Assembly: GCF_003612565.1 (NCBI RefSeq)
Contig: NZ_RAZG01000040.1
Coordinates: 1-37,245 of the forward strand
Source of the DNA: Roseburia sp. 1XD42-69
GTDB taxonomy: Bacteria; Bacillota; Clostridia; Lachnospirales; Lachnospiraceae
DNA: 37,245 nt
Direction: 5' to 3'
A program made the translations under genes and the position numbers. The notes below the pieces were generated by a model. It saw only the letters and a list, made by a program, of their open reading frames with translations. It had not been told where the DNA came from and ran no database searches. Below, one piece after another: positions 1 through 7,957 of this stretch (its first letter is position 1; the number at the start of each line of letters is the position of its first letter).

Positions 1-58
1 TTATCTGCTGGACATTTTAAACTATAGGGAGGGCTGGTTACCTGCTTGTGTAGGTTAA

Positions 59-349
59 TCAGCAGACACTAACTATTTCAACAATAATGCGAATAACATG
101 ATGATGAATATGAAGATTTTTTCCCTTGAAGCCATTTATAAATGTACCAACAGAAATACTTAACATTCCAATAATCATAATCATTATAAAATTTTTGCAC
201 CATACCATGTTTAAAAACGTATATAAAAAGACTAACAAACAACCAATTAGTATAAATGCAGAAGATATACTTTTTAACTTTTCTTTATAGACAGCGAACA
301 CCATTAACCCTACATAGAATATTGCAAGTACTGCCCCACAAATTTTCAT
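59..349 (-). CDS. small hypothetical membrane protein, third gene of the DUF2975 operon
   Basis: A 96-residue protein with three or four hydrophobic stretches (about residues 4-20, 28-48 and 52-70) and a short basic C-terminus containing HIHHHVIR. I do not recognise the family. The ATG follows an AGGAGAG ribosome-binding site and begins only a few bases after the stop of the XRE regulator, so it is the last gene of a three-gene minus-strand operon (DUF2975, regulator, this gene). It is AT-rich like its two partners and unlike most of the window. An accessory membrane protein co-regulated with the DUF2975 protein is likely; nothing in the sequence shows a biochemical role. Confidence 0.6.
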   Translation of the reverse strand: MKICGAVLAIFYVGLMVFAVYKEKLKSISSAFILIGCLLVFLYTFLNMVWCKNFIMIMIIGMLSISVGTFINGFKGKNLHIHHHVIRIIVEIVSVC

Positions 350-350
350 T

Positions 351-560
351 TCACTCTCCTTTTTTATATTCTAAAATATCCCCCGGCTGGCAATCCAGAA
401 CTTCACATATTGCTTCTAAAGTCGAAAACCGAATTGCACTAATTTTTCCTGTTTTCATCTTGGATAGATTGACATTAGCAACGCCTACTTTTTCAGACAA
501 CTCTTTTAAAGACATTTTTCTATCTGCCATTACCCTATCTAACCTCATAATTATTGGCAA
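351..560 (-). CDS. YozG-like XRE family transcriptional regulator
   Basis: A 69-residue protein that is almost entirely one Cro/C1-type helix-turn-helix. The recognition region MSLKELSEKVGVANVNLSKMK lies near residues 15-35, followed by FSTLEAICEVLDCQPGDILEY, the usual end of the small YozG/HTH_26 class. The start is TTG at 558-560: a GAGGTGA site at 565-571 sits about five bases upstream and overlaps the stop of the DUF2975 gene, suggesting translational coupling. An in-frame ATG four codons in is the alternative. Known members of this class are typically encoded next to DUF2975 membrane proteins, as here, and probably regulate their own operon. Its operator was not identified. Confidence 0.88.
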   Translation of the reverse strand: MPIIMRLDRVMADRKMSLKELSEKVGVANVNLSKMKTGKISAIRFSTLEAICEVLDCQPGDILEYKKGE

Positions 561-569
561 ATTATCACC

Positions 570-1112
570 TCACAATGTTTCATCTGATTCCTTTTGCAAA
601 TCACAACCATAACTGAATATCAAAGAAATACAATAAACAATTATCGCAACTATCATTCCAATAATATTAACCCGCCATGTTAATTCTCCAATGGTGTAAT
701 AATCCACCAATGAATCGGAATAGCTTCCAACTATACTCAAAATAGCCGTTATAATTGCAACTTTTTTAATTCGGGTAGTATTTTCATGTGTAAATGGCGT
801 AAAACCTTTTCTGATTTTATCAAATATGGCATAGACAAAAAATATCGCAAGCGAGATAAGTATTGTATCAATCAGCATAAATGCAAACATAATCAAAAGT
901 GACCGCGCCTCAATACTTATTGTAGTTCCATTATTCGCTGTAACATTGAAAGCAGCAAGAAAAGATAATTTCGTTTCTTCACCCGAAAACACTAAAATGC
1001 CGATTGCTATTAAGGATAATATTACGATAACATTCGATACAATAAATCCCAACTTGAGTACAATGCTTATTTTCTTACTCATACTCCTGATTTTCTCTTG
1101 ACTTGGTTTCAT
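570..1112 (-). CDS. DUF2975 family membrane protein
   Basis: A 180-residue protein with four predicted membrane segments (about residues 17-40, 70-95, 110-128 and 140-165), matching the four-helix layout of DUF2975. Residues FDKIRKGFTPFTHENTTRIKKVA after the second helix match the family's conserved region as I remember it. It heads an operon with a YozG-like regulator and a small membrane protein, the pairing normally seen for this family. Its function is unknown; membrane stress or signalling roles are only guesses. The ATG is preceded by AGGAGG, and a near-perfect sigma-A promoter lies just upstream at 1135-1163. Confidence 0.85.
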   Translation of the reverse strand: MKPSQEKIRSMSKKISIVLKLGFIVSNVIVILSLIAIGILVFSGEETKLSFLAAFNVTANNGTTISIEARSLLIMFAFMLIDTILISLAIFFVYAIFDKIRKGFTPFTHENTTRIKKVAIITAILSIVGSYSDSLVDYYTIGELTWRVNIIGMIVAIIVYCISLIFSYGCDLQKESDETL

Positions 1113-1134
1113 TTTCTTTACCTCCTATGTAGCG

Positions 1135-1163
1135 ATTATATAACAAAAATATATGAAAGTCAA
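1135..1163 (-). promoter_or_regulatory. sigma-A promoter of the DUF2975 operon
   Basis: On the minus strand TTGACT (1158-1163), a 17-base spacer and a perfect TATAAT (1135-1140). It lies about 25 bases upstream of the DUF2975 start codon, so the leader is very short. Confidence 0.8.
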
Positions 1164-1459
1164 TAATTTATTTACGATAATCATTAATTTTGTTTATCAC
1201 ATACACCTATTTTTTTAATTGTCACTATGGAATAGCAGACAGTTTTTACAAAATATACGGAATCCCTCTGATAAGACCTTTGAGGATTTCAAGGCAATGA
1301 TACAAGAATCTTATGATTTTGCAAAAGAAAAATTCAACAAAAGAAAAAAGTAAATAATGCAACAGAAGTGGCGACAGTTCAATACGGCATTTGTAAGTTC
1401 TCTTCTCGGCAACGGGCTTGACAACGGGAGGGGCAACCGGCTATGGCTTTCCCGAATGG

Positions 1460-1806
1460 ATTTGTTTTACCAATTCCGTATTGCGGACAAAGTGAAAATA
1501 TATCTGCGTCAGCCGTCCAAGACGGTTCGGCAATTCCATGGCGGCGGATATGCTGGCGGCCTATTACAGCAGAGCGTTTTTATTCCCAACAGCGAAATAC
1601 GCAGGGAATTTTTGAAACTGCCTATATTCAGTACAATGACGAAAATACATTAAGTTATACCATTTCCCTTGCCCTGTATGCGGCCAGAAGCTACTATACT
1701 TTGCACAGAGAGTTTCCCAGCGGAAAAGGCGTGGCAGACTGCCCTTGGTTGGCGAAAATTATGACAAAATGACCAAAAAGCATGAATATATCATTGAAGA
1801 AGCGTA
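1460..1806 (+). pseudogene. decayed AAA-ATPase / PD-(D/E)XK nuclease (DUF1703-type) gene
   Basis: No single frame is open, but conserved blocks of the AAA-ATPase_like / DUF1703 family appear in the right order in different frames. From 1469 one frame reads TNSVLRTK, a TGA stop, then KYICVSRPRRFGNSMAADML, the family's N-terminal P-loop-like block. Around 1578-1612 another frame reads VFIPNSEIRREF. Around 1630-1735 a third reads YNDENTLSYTISLALYAARS and then REFPSGKGVAD. From 1740 LVGENYDKMTKKHEYIIE resembles the family's C-terminus. The roughly 450 residues expected between first and last block are mostly missing, so the gene has lost internal segments as well as frame. An intact but divergent relative sits at 7958-9646. 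The segment 1230-1354 encodes an open tail (NPSDKTFEDFKAMIQESYDF) that I cannot assign. Confidence 0.65.
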
Positions 1807-1920
1807 AAATAAGGCATAAAACGGCCCGCCCGTTAAAATTGACAAAGTGCAACCGCAAATTGGCAGACAAAAAGTGCCGGCAGCCATATAATTACAGACA
1901 AAAGATTTGGAGGTGGTTAT

Positions 1921-3858
1921 ATGGGCAAGCCGGCATTTTTTTTGCGGTTTTACAAATCACAGAAAATGAGATTTGCCGTCCTGGTGTTTATCTTTGCATT
2001 TGCAGGGGCAATCCTTTCCTGCTCCCTTTTGGTGCAGAGCAATAACAAAGCCTATGCAAGAGCCCAGGCAAAAAACTGGGACAGTGAGCTGTCTGACCAT
2101 GCTGGGATTGAAGATGACTTGGATAGGGAACTGGATTATGAATTTTCCGTGTTTAACCTGATGGGAAGGGTGATGGGGATTTTTGCCCTGGGCAGCATTT
2201 TAATTGTGGTGTGGGGGTGCAGTAGTATATTGATGTTCCACAACCGTTCCATGGAAAAATCCTATGCTATGATGAAAATATTTGGCATGGGAAATAGGGA
2301 TATTTTTATCCGGGCCCTGGTGGAAGGTGTCTCCTTTGGGGTGCTAGGCGGACTTTTGGGGGATGCGGGAGGATATTTCCTGTTTTCCCATCTATCTAAA
2401 AAGCTTGGCCATACGGAGGGCTTTATCCCTATGTTTTCCGGGGAAATGTTTCAAATCCTGCTGTTGGTGGTGGCTATCCTTACGGTGATTGCTTTTTTCG
2501 GAAATCTGATTTCCGGGCTTTCCATCTATGAAATGCCTATTATATTTCTGCTTTTCGGAAGGAAAGGGGAAAAAGAAAAGCAGACAAACCGGATATACTG
2601 GGTCATTGAATGTATTCTTCTGTATGCGATGGTTTCTGTCTTGTTCCGTAAAAACTGGAAAGACATCAATATTATGCTGCTTATCTGCGCCGTGATTGTC
2701 CTGGTGCTTATGGTGATTTTTTACATTTTTTTTCATGAGCAGGGGAGGAAGAGAAATCACGGCATAAAAACCCTAGAAAAAATGTCAGGGATCAGCTATC
2801 GGTTTTTGTGCAGCAGGCATAAGCGTGATGCCATGCTGGCAGCTACAGTGTCCGTTGGGGCAATTCTGATCTGTGTCGGGGCAAATTTTATTTTTGATTT
2901 CTCCACGTCTTTAAGGAAAGCCTACAGTAAAAACAACGGGTATACCACAGTGGTGGAGGAGCCGGGGTTTAGGGAACAGGGCATGGTACAGAAAATTCTG
3001 GATAAAAACGGATATCTGTATACAAAAGGATATACAAAAGAAATGAAGTATGAGGATATCGGGGTAAAACAAGTGGAGGGGGAATGGGACGAGTTTTACG
3101 CCCTGGTGATAGACGGGCAGACGGACAACAGCCAGGCTTTTCAGGTGCCGGGGGGCTGTTTTGCTTCGGAAAATTATTTTTCGTACCGCTGTGGTTTGGA
3201 TCTTAGGGAAGAAAGCGGTATTTTTGGAAAGGATTTGAAATTTTCAAAGCGGACGGGCCTGGGAAATGTTATGTGGAATATATTCCCTTATAATTTTTTT
3301 GTAAACCGCAGCGATTTCGGGTGGGGGCTTGACGATACCTGGGACACGGTGTTTATTATGGACATTGACTTAGAGGCGGAAGAAAAACTTGAAACTATAT
3401 TGGCAGGACAGCGTTGCAATGTCATGACTACAACGGAATCGGTAAATGAAGTGGCGGAACTTTTGTCGGATTATTTAAGTGTCGTGGCAGTGACAGGGAT
3501 TATGCTCATTCTTGTGACGGGAACGTTTTTCTATTCCATGGTGCGAAGCGACCTTTTGTCCAGAAAAAAAGAAATGTTTTTGTACCAGGTATTTGGGGCA
3601 TCCAGGAGAAAAGCCTTTTGGGTGGTATTTCTGGAGTATCTGATGATTGCCTGGACGGCGGCGGTCTGTGTGCTGGCGGCATCTATGCTGGTGGGAGGAT
3701 TTGTCTATGGATTTTTGCTGAGGACATTTTATCCCCTGTCGGCGCCTACGGTAATCATAACCAGCCTGTCGGTAACAATTTTTGTGCTGGGATGCTGCTA
3801 TATTGCACAGTGGATAAATTTTAGAAGTGGAAAAATGGAAATGATACGGGATGAATAG
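1921..3858 (+). CDS. BceB-like FtsX-family ABC transporter permease
   Basis: 645 residues, essentially the length of BceB-type permeases. Hydrophobic segments lie at about 19-40, 80-105, 130-155, 178-203, 227-245, 250-270 and 302-323. A long soluble stretch of about 200 residues follows, then three more helices near 524-546, 572-600 and 612-636. Ten helices with an extracellular domain between the seventh and eighth is the BceB/VraG arrangement used in peptide-antibiotic detoxification and sensing. The FtsX-like repeat is visible as MEKSYAMMKIFGMGNRDIF and again as RKKEMFLYQVFGASRRKAF. The matching ATPase follows after 145 bases. The order is unusual, because in bceAB loci the ATPase usually comes first, and no two-component system is nearby. 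The substrate is unknown. The start follows GGAGGTGGTT. Confidence 0.85.
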   Translation: MGKPAFFLRFYKSQKMRFAVLVFIFAFAGAILSCSLLVQSNNKAYARAQAKNWDSELSDHAGIEDDLDRELDYEFSVFNLMGRVMGIFALGSILIVVWGCSSILMFHNRSMEKSYAMMKIFGMGNRDIFIRALVEGVSFGVLGGLLGDAGGYFLFSHLSKKLGHTEGFIPMFSGEMFQILLLVVAILTVIAFFGNLISGLSIYEMPIIFLLFGRKGEKEKQTNRIYWVIECILLYAMVSVLFRKNWKDINIMLLICAVIVLVLMVIFYIFFHEQGRKRNHGIKTLEKMSGISYRFLCSRHKRDAMLAATVSVGAILICVGANFIFDFSTSLRKAYSKNNGYTTVVEEPGFREQGMVQKILDKNGYLYTKGYTKEMKYEDIGVKQVEGEWDEFYALVIDGQTDNSQAFQVPGGCFASENYFSYRCGLDLREESGIFGKDLKFSKRTGLGNVMWNIFPYNFFVNRSDFGWGLDDTWDTVFIMDIDLEAEEKLETILAGQRCNVMTTTESVNEVAELLSDYLSVVAVTGIMLILVTGTFFYSMVRSDLLSRKKEMFLYQVFGASRRKAFWVVFLEYLMIAWTAAVCVLAASMLVGGFVYGFLLRTFYPLSAPTVIITSLSVTIFVLGCCYIAQWINFRSGKMEMIRDE

Positions 3859-3860
3859 GA

Positions 3861-3990
3861 GGAAGGCAAATGCGAAGCATTTTTAGGATGCCTTCCGACG
3901 AAATGGAGCCATAAGGAATCCTCCCGCAAGCGGGTCCCTCCTTGTGGCAAATGCCGCCGAAACGAAGTGAGGGGGCGCTACATTAAAAAC
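3861..3990 (+). repeat. hairpin-rich intergenic element between permease and ATPase genes
   Basis: The 145-base gap inside a presumed operon holds several inverted repeats: GGAAGGCA (3861-3868) with TGCCTTCC (3889-3896), enclosing AATGC-GAA-GCATT, and CCCGC-AA-GCGGG (3923-3934). The motif GCCGCCGAAACGAAGTGAG follows. It has the character of a dispersed repeat or small non-autonomous element rather than a simple terminator, since there is no U-tract. Only one copy is in this window, so repetition is unproven. Confidence 0.4.
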
Positions 3991-4003
3991 AGGAGGAATT
4001 ATT

Positions 4004-4669
4004 ATGATTAAAGCGGAACATATTTCAAAAAATATCCAGGTAGGGGACAAAACGGAACATATTTTAACGGATATTTCTTTCGAGTTAAAACAAAATACCA
4101 TTACGGCTATTGTGGGAAAAAGCGGGTGCGGCAAGAGTACTTTGCTTTCTATTTTAAGCGGTATTGACAAGCCTTCTGAGGGGAAAGTTTATCTTAAAAA
4201 GAAGGATTATTATTCCCTGGAGAGAAAAGAGCAGGAAAAGTTCCGGAATGAAAATATCGGAATTTTGTTTCAGAATTATCATCTGATTCCGGAGCTAACC
4301 TGTGAGGAAAATATCAGGATGCCCCTGGTTTTTTCAGACAAAAAGCTGGAGAGCGGCAGGGTGAAAAAGATGATGAAAAGCGTGGGCTTAGAAAAGCAGC
4401 GCAGGCTTTACCCCAAGCAGATGTCCGGCGGGGAGCAGCAGAGGACGGCCATTGTCCGGGCGCTTATTAATAAGCCTTCTATTCTCTATGCGGATGAGCC
4501 TACCGGAGCACTGGATTCGGAGACGGGGAACAGTGTGATTCGTTTTTTAGTGAAGTGCGCCCATGACCAGGGGCTTACGGTTTTGCTTGTCACCCATGAT
4601 ATGGGGATTGCCAATCAGTGTGATGAGATTATCAGGATGGAAAATGGGAGGATTGTAAAAGCGAAATAA
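4004..4669 (+). CDS. ABC transporter ATP-binding protein (MacB/LolD/BceA type)
   Basis: 221 residues, normal for this single-domain class. Walker A is GKSGCGKST (about residues 38-46), the Q-loop is in LFQNYHLIPELT (about 89-100), the signature is MSGGEQQR (about 140-147), Walker B with catalytic Glu is ILYADEPTGAL (about 160-170), and the H-loop is THD (about 198-200). PTGALDSETG is the lipoprotein/peptide exporter subfamily hallmark. It should power the FtsX-type permease encoded upstream. The start has a strong GGAGG site, and the 12 bases before the ATG match those before the secreted lectin-like gene at 4846. Confidence 0.93.
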   Translation: MIKAEHISKNIQVGDKTEHILTDISFELKQNTITAIVGKSGCGKSTLLSILSGIDKPSEGKVYLKKKDYYSLERKEQEKFRNENIGILFQNYHLIPELTCEENIRMPLVFSDKKLESGRVKKMMKSVGLEKQRRLYPKQMSGGEQQRTAIVRALINKPSILYADEPTGALDSETGNSVIRFLVKCAHDQGLTVLLVTHDMGIANQCDEIIRMENGRIVKAK

Positions 4670-4683
4670 ATTGTAACATAGGA

Positions 4684-4712
4684 TTGACTTTTTTGCAGAT
4701 TTCTTTTATCAT
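4684..4712 (+). promoter_or_regulatory. predicted promoter of the lectin-like surface protein gene
   Basis: TTGACT (4684-4689), a 17-base spacer, then TATCAT (4707-4712). It starts only 15 bases after the ABC ATPase stop codon and would produce a leader of about 125 bases before the ATG at 4846, containing the terminator-like hairpin at 4773-4799. Confidence 0.55.
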
Positions 4713-4772
4713 TTGCATAATATGACAACGGTGATTGATGTGGACTGGCCGAAAGGCCCTGGTTCACGGAAC

Positions 4773-4799
4773 AGCGGGGAAATTCCCCGCTATTTTTTT
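4773..4799 (+). terminator. intrinsic terminator in the leader of the lectin-like gene
   Basis: AGCGGGG (4773-4779) pairs with CCCCGCT (4785-4791) across a five-base loop and is followed by a run of seven T. It may simply end the ABC operon. However, a good promoter lies upstream of it at 4684-4712, so it could equally be a conditional terminator for the following gene. A smaller hairpin (GGCC-GAAA-GGCC) precedes it near 4747-4758. Confidence 0.65.
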
Positions 4800-4845
4800 G
4801 GAGAATACAATATAAGAAAATTATAAATAACAGGGAGGAATTATT

Positions 4846-7227
4846 ATGAGTATGCAAGGGAGAAAAAGAAAACTGGCAGTTTTACTGTCTGCTTCAATGC
4901 TGTCATCAACAGTTTTTGGCTGCTGGCTTGGAACGGGCATCGTTGAAGTTCATGCTGCCACGAAAGAAGCAAAAAACTATTTTGCGGAGGGGCTTGGAAC
5001 AGGAATAGACTTTTCGGAAAACAGTTGGGATTTTACCACGGTTTTTAAAACAGGAGCAGATGAAAACGTGGTAACGGATCCGGCGTCACAGGCTGGGATT
5101 GTGGAAAATGAGCATTCCGGAAAACAGGAGAAAATTGTAAGATTGATTAACAATGTCCGCACTGATGCAAAAAGAGAAGGGATAATAAGCAGCCGGGCGG
5201 GTGTAGCAATTGTTGGAGATAAGATATCTTTAAAAGATACCAGCGAATTTTCAGCAAAATATACAATTTCCATGCCGGATGCATGGTCTAAACCTCAAAA
5301 TGCGGGGGGGGGGTATGGCATTGCCTTTATTGTTACACCGATGGAGGAGATAAAAGGGAATACCAGCACCGGTATGGCATATTATGGAAATAAAGACAGC
5401 CTTGTAATTGAGATGGACTCCTATTTTAATGGGGGGCATTGTAATTTTGATTCATCAGAGGGAACCTATGTGAATTGGGTATATGACAATCAGATTTATG
5501 CAAACTCCGGTTTCGGTTATTTGCAGGGACTTGCCGATGATACCAGAAATAACGGATTAGAATATGATTGGGTAAATAAAGGCCCCGCTTATTGGACAAA
5601 ATTGAATAACTGGGGATATGCCAGCCTGCCGGACAGTTCCGAAAGAAGATTTGACCATATAGGTGTTATGAAAGATGGCGTTGTCAGGGAACATCATGGT
5701 ATTTCTTATCTGAATGGTTTGAAACCGGATGAGGTGAAGAATGGTAAATATGTGAATGTCAATGCTGCATCCGCTTCCACAGCAAGTGACTCTTCAAAGT
5801 GTGCAACACGGTTTGCTGATGCAGGCGATATAGATGTATTAGGGGAAGGTGTGGATAACAGGCTGTTTACCCTATGGGTGGACTATGATGGGGAAAACTT
5901 ATATGTCAGATATGCAAATGGAAGTTTTTTGGAAGCGGCAAGGCCTGAAAATGCCCAGATTGCAATGGAGAAAGTGTATGGATTCTCACATATATTTACA
6001 GAGAGTGATGTTCATATTGGTTTTCTTTCTTCCATCAGTGAGGATTCCATGGCAAATCATACCCTGCATAGTTTTGCCTTTGCTAACACATATTTTGAAA
6101 ATGGCATACCAAATGACTATGTGCTGAACAATGAGAAGGTTAAAGCTGCAAAAAAGGCGGTGCAGCAGGCCCTGGAAAACATTACTGTGAAAAATGATAC
6201 CACAGGGGAGAAAATTCAGGAAGCGGTAAATGATGTGCTTAAAAATGCCAGTTCAGATTTTTCGGATGTAACGGTAACAGTGGGAGACATTACAAAGACG
6301 GAGGCAACGGTAACCGGGGAAGGAAATATCCGTGGAACTATTACGGTTCGCTGCGGGGATACGGCAGACACCATAATTATAGATAAGACCATTGCAAAAC
6401 TGCCGGAGAATGGCAACACAGGAAATATAACAGAAGGGGAAAATGGCGGCACAGGAAACATAACGGAAGGGGAAAACGGCGGCACAGGAAACATAACGGA
6501 AGAGGAAAATACGTCGGTGTCAAAGTTGGTAAGGGAGCTTAAGGTATCCAAAAAGACGGCAGAAAAAATCCTTGCCATGGCAGGAAAATATGATATTTCC
6601 ATGGAAACGTTATTGATCGGGGAGGACACGTTTAAGAAGCAACAATCGGAAGGAGATGTGAAAGGCTCAACTTTTTACAGGCTTCAGGCAGCGGGATCCA
6701 AAACAACGGCAAAAAGTGTAAAGCTGACATGGAAGAACGTAAGAGGAGCTGACGGTTATCAGATTTATGCAGCCAAGTGCGGCAGGAAAAACAAATGGAA
6801 ACTGGTGAAAGATATCCGAAAGGGCAGTACCAAAACTTTTACCCAGAAGAAGCTTAACAAAGGAACAGCTTATAAATATGTGGTGCGTGGGTACAAAATG
6901 ATAGACGGCAGGAAGATTACGATTGCGGCATCAAAATGTGTCTATGTTTTCACAGACGGTGGAAAATACGGAAATACAAAATCCGTGAAGGTAAAAAAGA
7001 CCAAGGTAAACCTTAAAAAGGGAAAGACTTATCAGGTTAAGGCTTCCCAGGTGAAGGAGAAAAAGGCGCTGAAAAAGTACCGGAATATTTGTTACGAATC
7101 AACGAATCCAAAAGTAGCGGCTGTCTCAGGAAAGGGTCTGATCCGGGCAAAGGCCAAGGGGACATGTAAGGTTTATGTCTATGCCCAAAACGGTAAACAG
7201 AAGGAGATTAAAGTTACCGTAAAGTAA
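4846..7227 (+). CDS. secreted lectin-like surface protein with Fn3 and Ig-like tail
   Basis: 793 residues with an export signal (RKRKLAVLLSASMLSSTVFG, cleavage probably near VEVHA-A at 37-38). Residues of about 50-430 look like an L-type/legume-lectin-like fold: GGGYGIAFIV near 153-162, SLVIEMDSYFN near 185-195, and a later LFTLWVDYDGENLYVRY strand pair. A small alpha/beta module (about 430-515) is followed by an 11-residue repeat (TGNITEGENGG, about 2.8 copies, 525-555). A fibronectin-III-like domain (about 605-705, KLTWKNVRGADGYQIYAA) and a lysine-rich bacterial Ig-like domain (about 705-793) follow. No LPXTG or membrane anchor is visible, so it is probably secreted or held by charge. Glycan or host-matrix binding is inferred. 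A run of ten G at 5304-5313 encodes the GGG. Confidence 0.75.
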   Translation: MSMQGRKRKLAVLLSASMLSSTVFGCWLGTGIVEVHAATKEAKNYFAEGLGTGIDFSENSWDFTTVFKTGADENVVTDPASQAGIVENEHSGKQEKIVRLINNVRTDAKREGIISSRAGVAIVGDKISLKDTSEFSAKYTISMPDAWSKPQNAGGGYGIAFIVTPMEEIKGNTSTGMAYYGNKDSLVIEMDSYFNGGHCNFDSSEGTYVNWVYDNQIYANSGFGYLQGLADDTRNNGLEYDWVNKGPAYWTKLNNWGYASLPDSSERRFDHIGVMKDGVVREHHGISYLNGLKPDEVKNGKYVNVNAASASTASDSSKCATRFADAGDIDVLGEGVDNRLFTLWVDYDGENLYVRYANGSFLEAARPENAQIAMEKVYGFSHIFTESDVHIGFLSSISEDSMANHTLHSFAFANTYFENGIPNDYVLNNEKVKAAKKAVQQALENITVKNDTTGEKIQEAVNDVLKNASSDFSDVTVTVGDITKTEATVTGEGNIRGTITVRCGDTADTIIIDKTIAKLPENGNTGNITEGENGGTGNITEGENGGTGNITEEENTSVSKLVRELKVSKKTAEKILAMAGKYDISMETLLIGEDTFKKQQSEGDVKGSTFYRLQAAGSKTTAKSVKLTWKNVRGADGYQIYAAKCGRKNKWKLVKDIRKGSTKTFTQKKLNKGTAYKYVVRGYKMIDGRKITIAASKCVYVFTDGGKYGNTKSVKVKKTKVNLKKGKTYQVKASQVKEKKALKKYRNICYESTNPKVAAVSGKGLIRAKAKGTCKVYVYAQNGKQKEIKVTVK
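5304..5313 (+). repeat. G10 homopolymer inside the lectin-like gene
   Basis: Ten consecutive G bases encode three glycines at about residues 154-156 in the predicted lectin domain. Gain or loss of one G would shift frame early in the protein. Tracts like this are classic slipped-strand phase-variation sites in surface-protein genes of other bacteria. Confidence 0.75.
6418..6510 (+). repeat. 33-bp in-frame tandem repeat in the lectin-like gene
   Basis: Units start at 6418, 6451 and 6484. The first two are full 33-base copies differing at a few third positions, and the last is truncated at 27 bases. They encode TGNITEGENGG and form a polar linker between the N-terminal and C-terminal domains. 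Copy number could vary without shifting frame. Confidence 0.85.
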
Positions 7228-7305
7228 GTCTTTTTGTAGTGTGCAGTGTCGGGAAATGCTTTTTTGCATATGATACATTAATGGAATAATTAGAATGAAG
7301 AAAAT

Positions 7306-7878
7306 ATGAGACATTGCCACAATCTTTTGAACCCGGAAACAGAAAAATATTTGCAAAAATACAACCGCATATTAACTGAAATGATAAGGGGAATGGAGGA
7401 GGCAAGGCTAAAGGACAGCATTTCTTACAATTTTATTGTCCAGATGGTTCCCCACCACCTGGCAGCGATTGAAATGTCAGAAAACCTTTTGGCCTATTGT
7501 CCCATTCCTGCACTGAAGGAAATCGCAGAAGGAATTATCACGGAACAGACCAGGGGTATCGGGGATATGCTTGAGATTGAAGAGGAATGTGAGGCTTGCA
7601 GGAACACACCCTGCCAGTTAAATAAGTTTCAGGGAAGGATAAACCAGATTAAACAGCTAATGTTTTTCCAGATGCGCCATGCCTGTGCAGACAACAATAT
7701 TTCCTGCAATTTTATGCGGGAAATGATACCCCACCATATGGGGGCGGTGCGCATGTCGAAAGCTGCCCTGGAATATGAAATTTGTCCAGGGCTTGTGCCG
7801 ATATTGCAGTCCATTATCACTTCCCAGGAGCATGGTATTATGCAGATGCGGGAGTTGATGCGGAAAAATTGCTGTTAG
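7306..7878 (+). CDS. duplicated DUF305 (ferritin-like, metal-associated) protein
   Basis: 190 residues built from two DUF305-like halves. The first carries NFIVQMVPHHLAAIEMSE (about residues 43-60), the second NFMREMIPHHMGAVRMSK (about 128-145). The M-x-PHH-x(2)-A-x-x-M motif is the family hallmark and is thought to bind metal such as copper in CopM-like relatives. Each half continues with a helix containing I-I-T-x-Q (IITEQTRGIGDM, IITSQEHGIMQM). A cysteine cluster (CEACRNTPC) joins the halves. There is no signal peptide, so it appears cytosolic, unlike many family members. The ribosome-binding site is weak. It stands between the lectin-like gene and the AAA/nuclease gene and is probably expressed separately. 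Confidence 0.75.
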   Translation: MRHCHNLLNPETEKYLQKYNRILTEMIRGMEEARLKDSISYNFIVQMVPHHLAAIEMSENLLAYCPIPALKEIAEGIITEQTRGIGDMLEIEEECEACRNTPCQLNKFQGRINQIKQLMFFQMRHACADNNISCNFMREMIPHHMGAVRMSKAALEYEICPGLVPILQSIITSQEHGIMQMRELMRKNCC

Positions 7879-7957
7879 AATATATTTTATCTGCTGTCCT
7901 TGCTGTGGGAGGTTTTTTGTGCTAGGATAAGTGAAACAGAAATAAAGGAGTGAGGGC

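Noticed and set aside
1357-1772. Two overlapping open frames of 98 and 109 codons
   Set aside because: Neither is a gene; each contains only part of the DUF1703-type blocks, which switch frame between them. Treated as one pseudogene.
4700-4845. Cyclic-di-GMP or other known riboswitch
   Set aside because: I could not find the conserved core of any class I know; only the promoter and terminator layout is reported.
6418-6510. 33-bp repeat considered as a CRISPR array
   Set aside because: Units are directly adjacent without spacers and encode an in-frame protein repeat.
6216-6629. 137-codon minus-strand frame with repeated VMFPVPPFSPS
   Set aside because: Mirror of the tandem repeat in the lectin-like gene.
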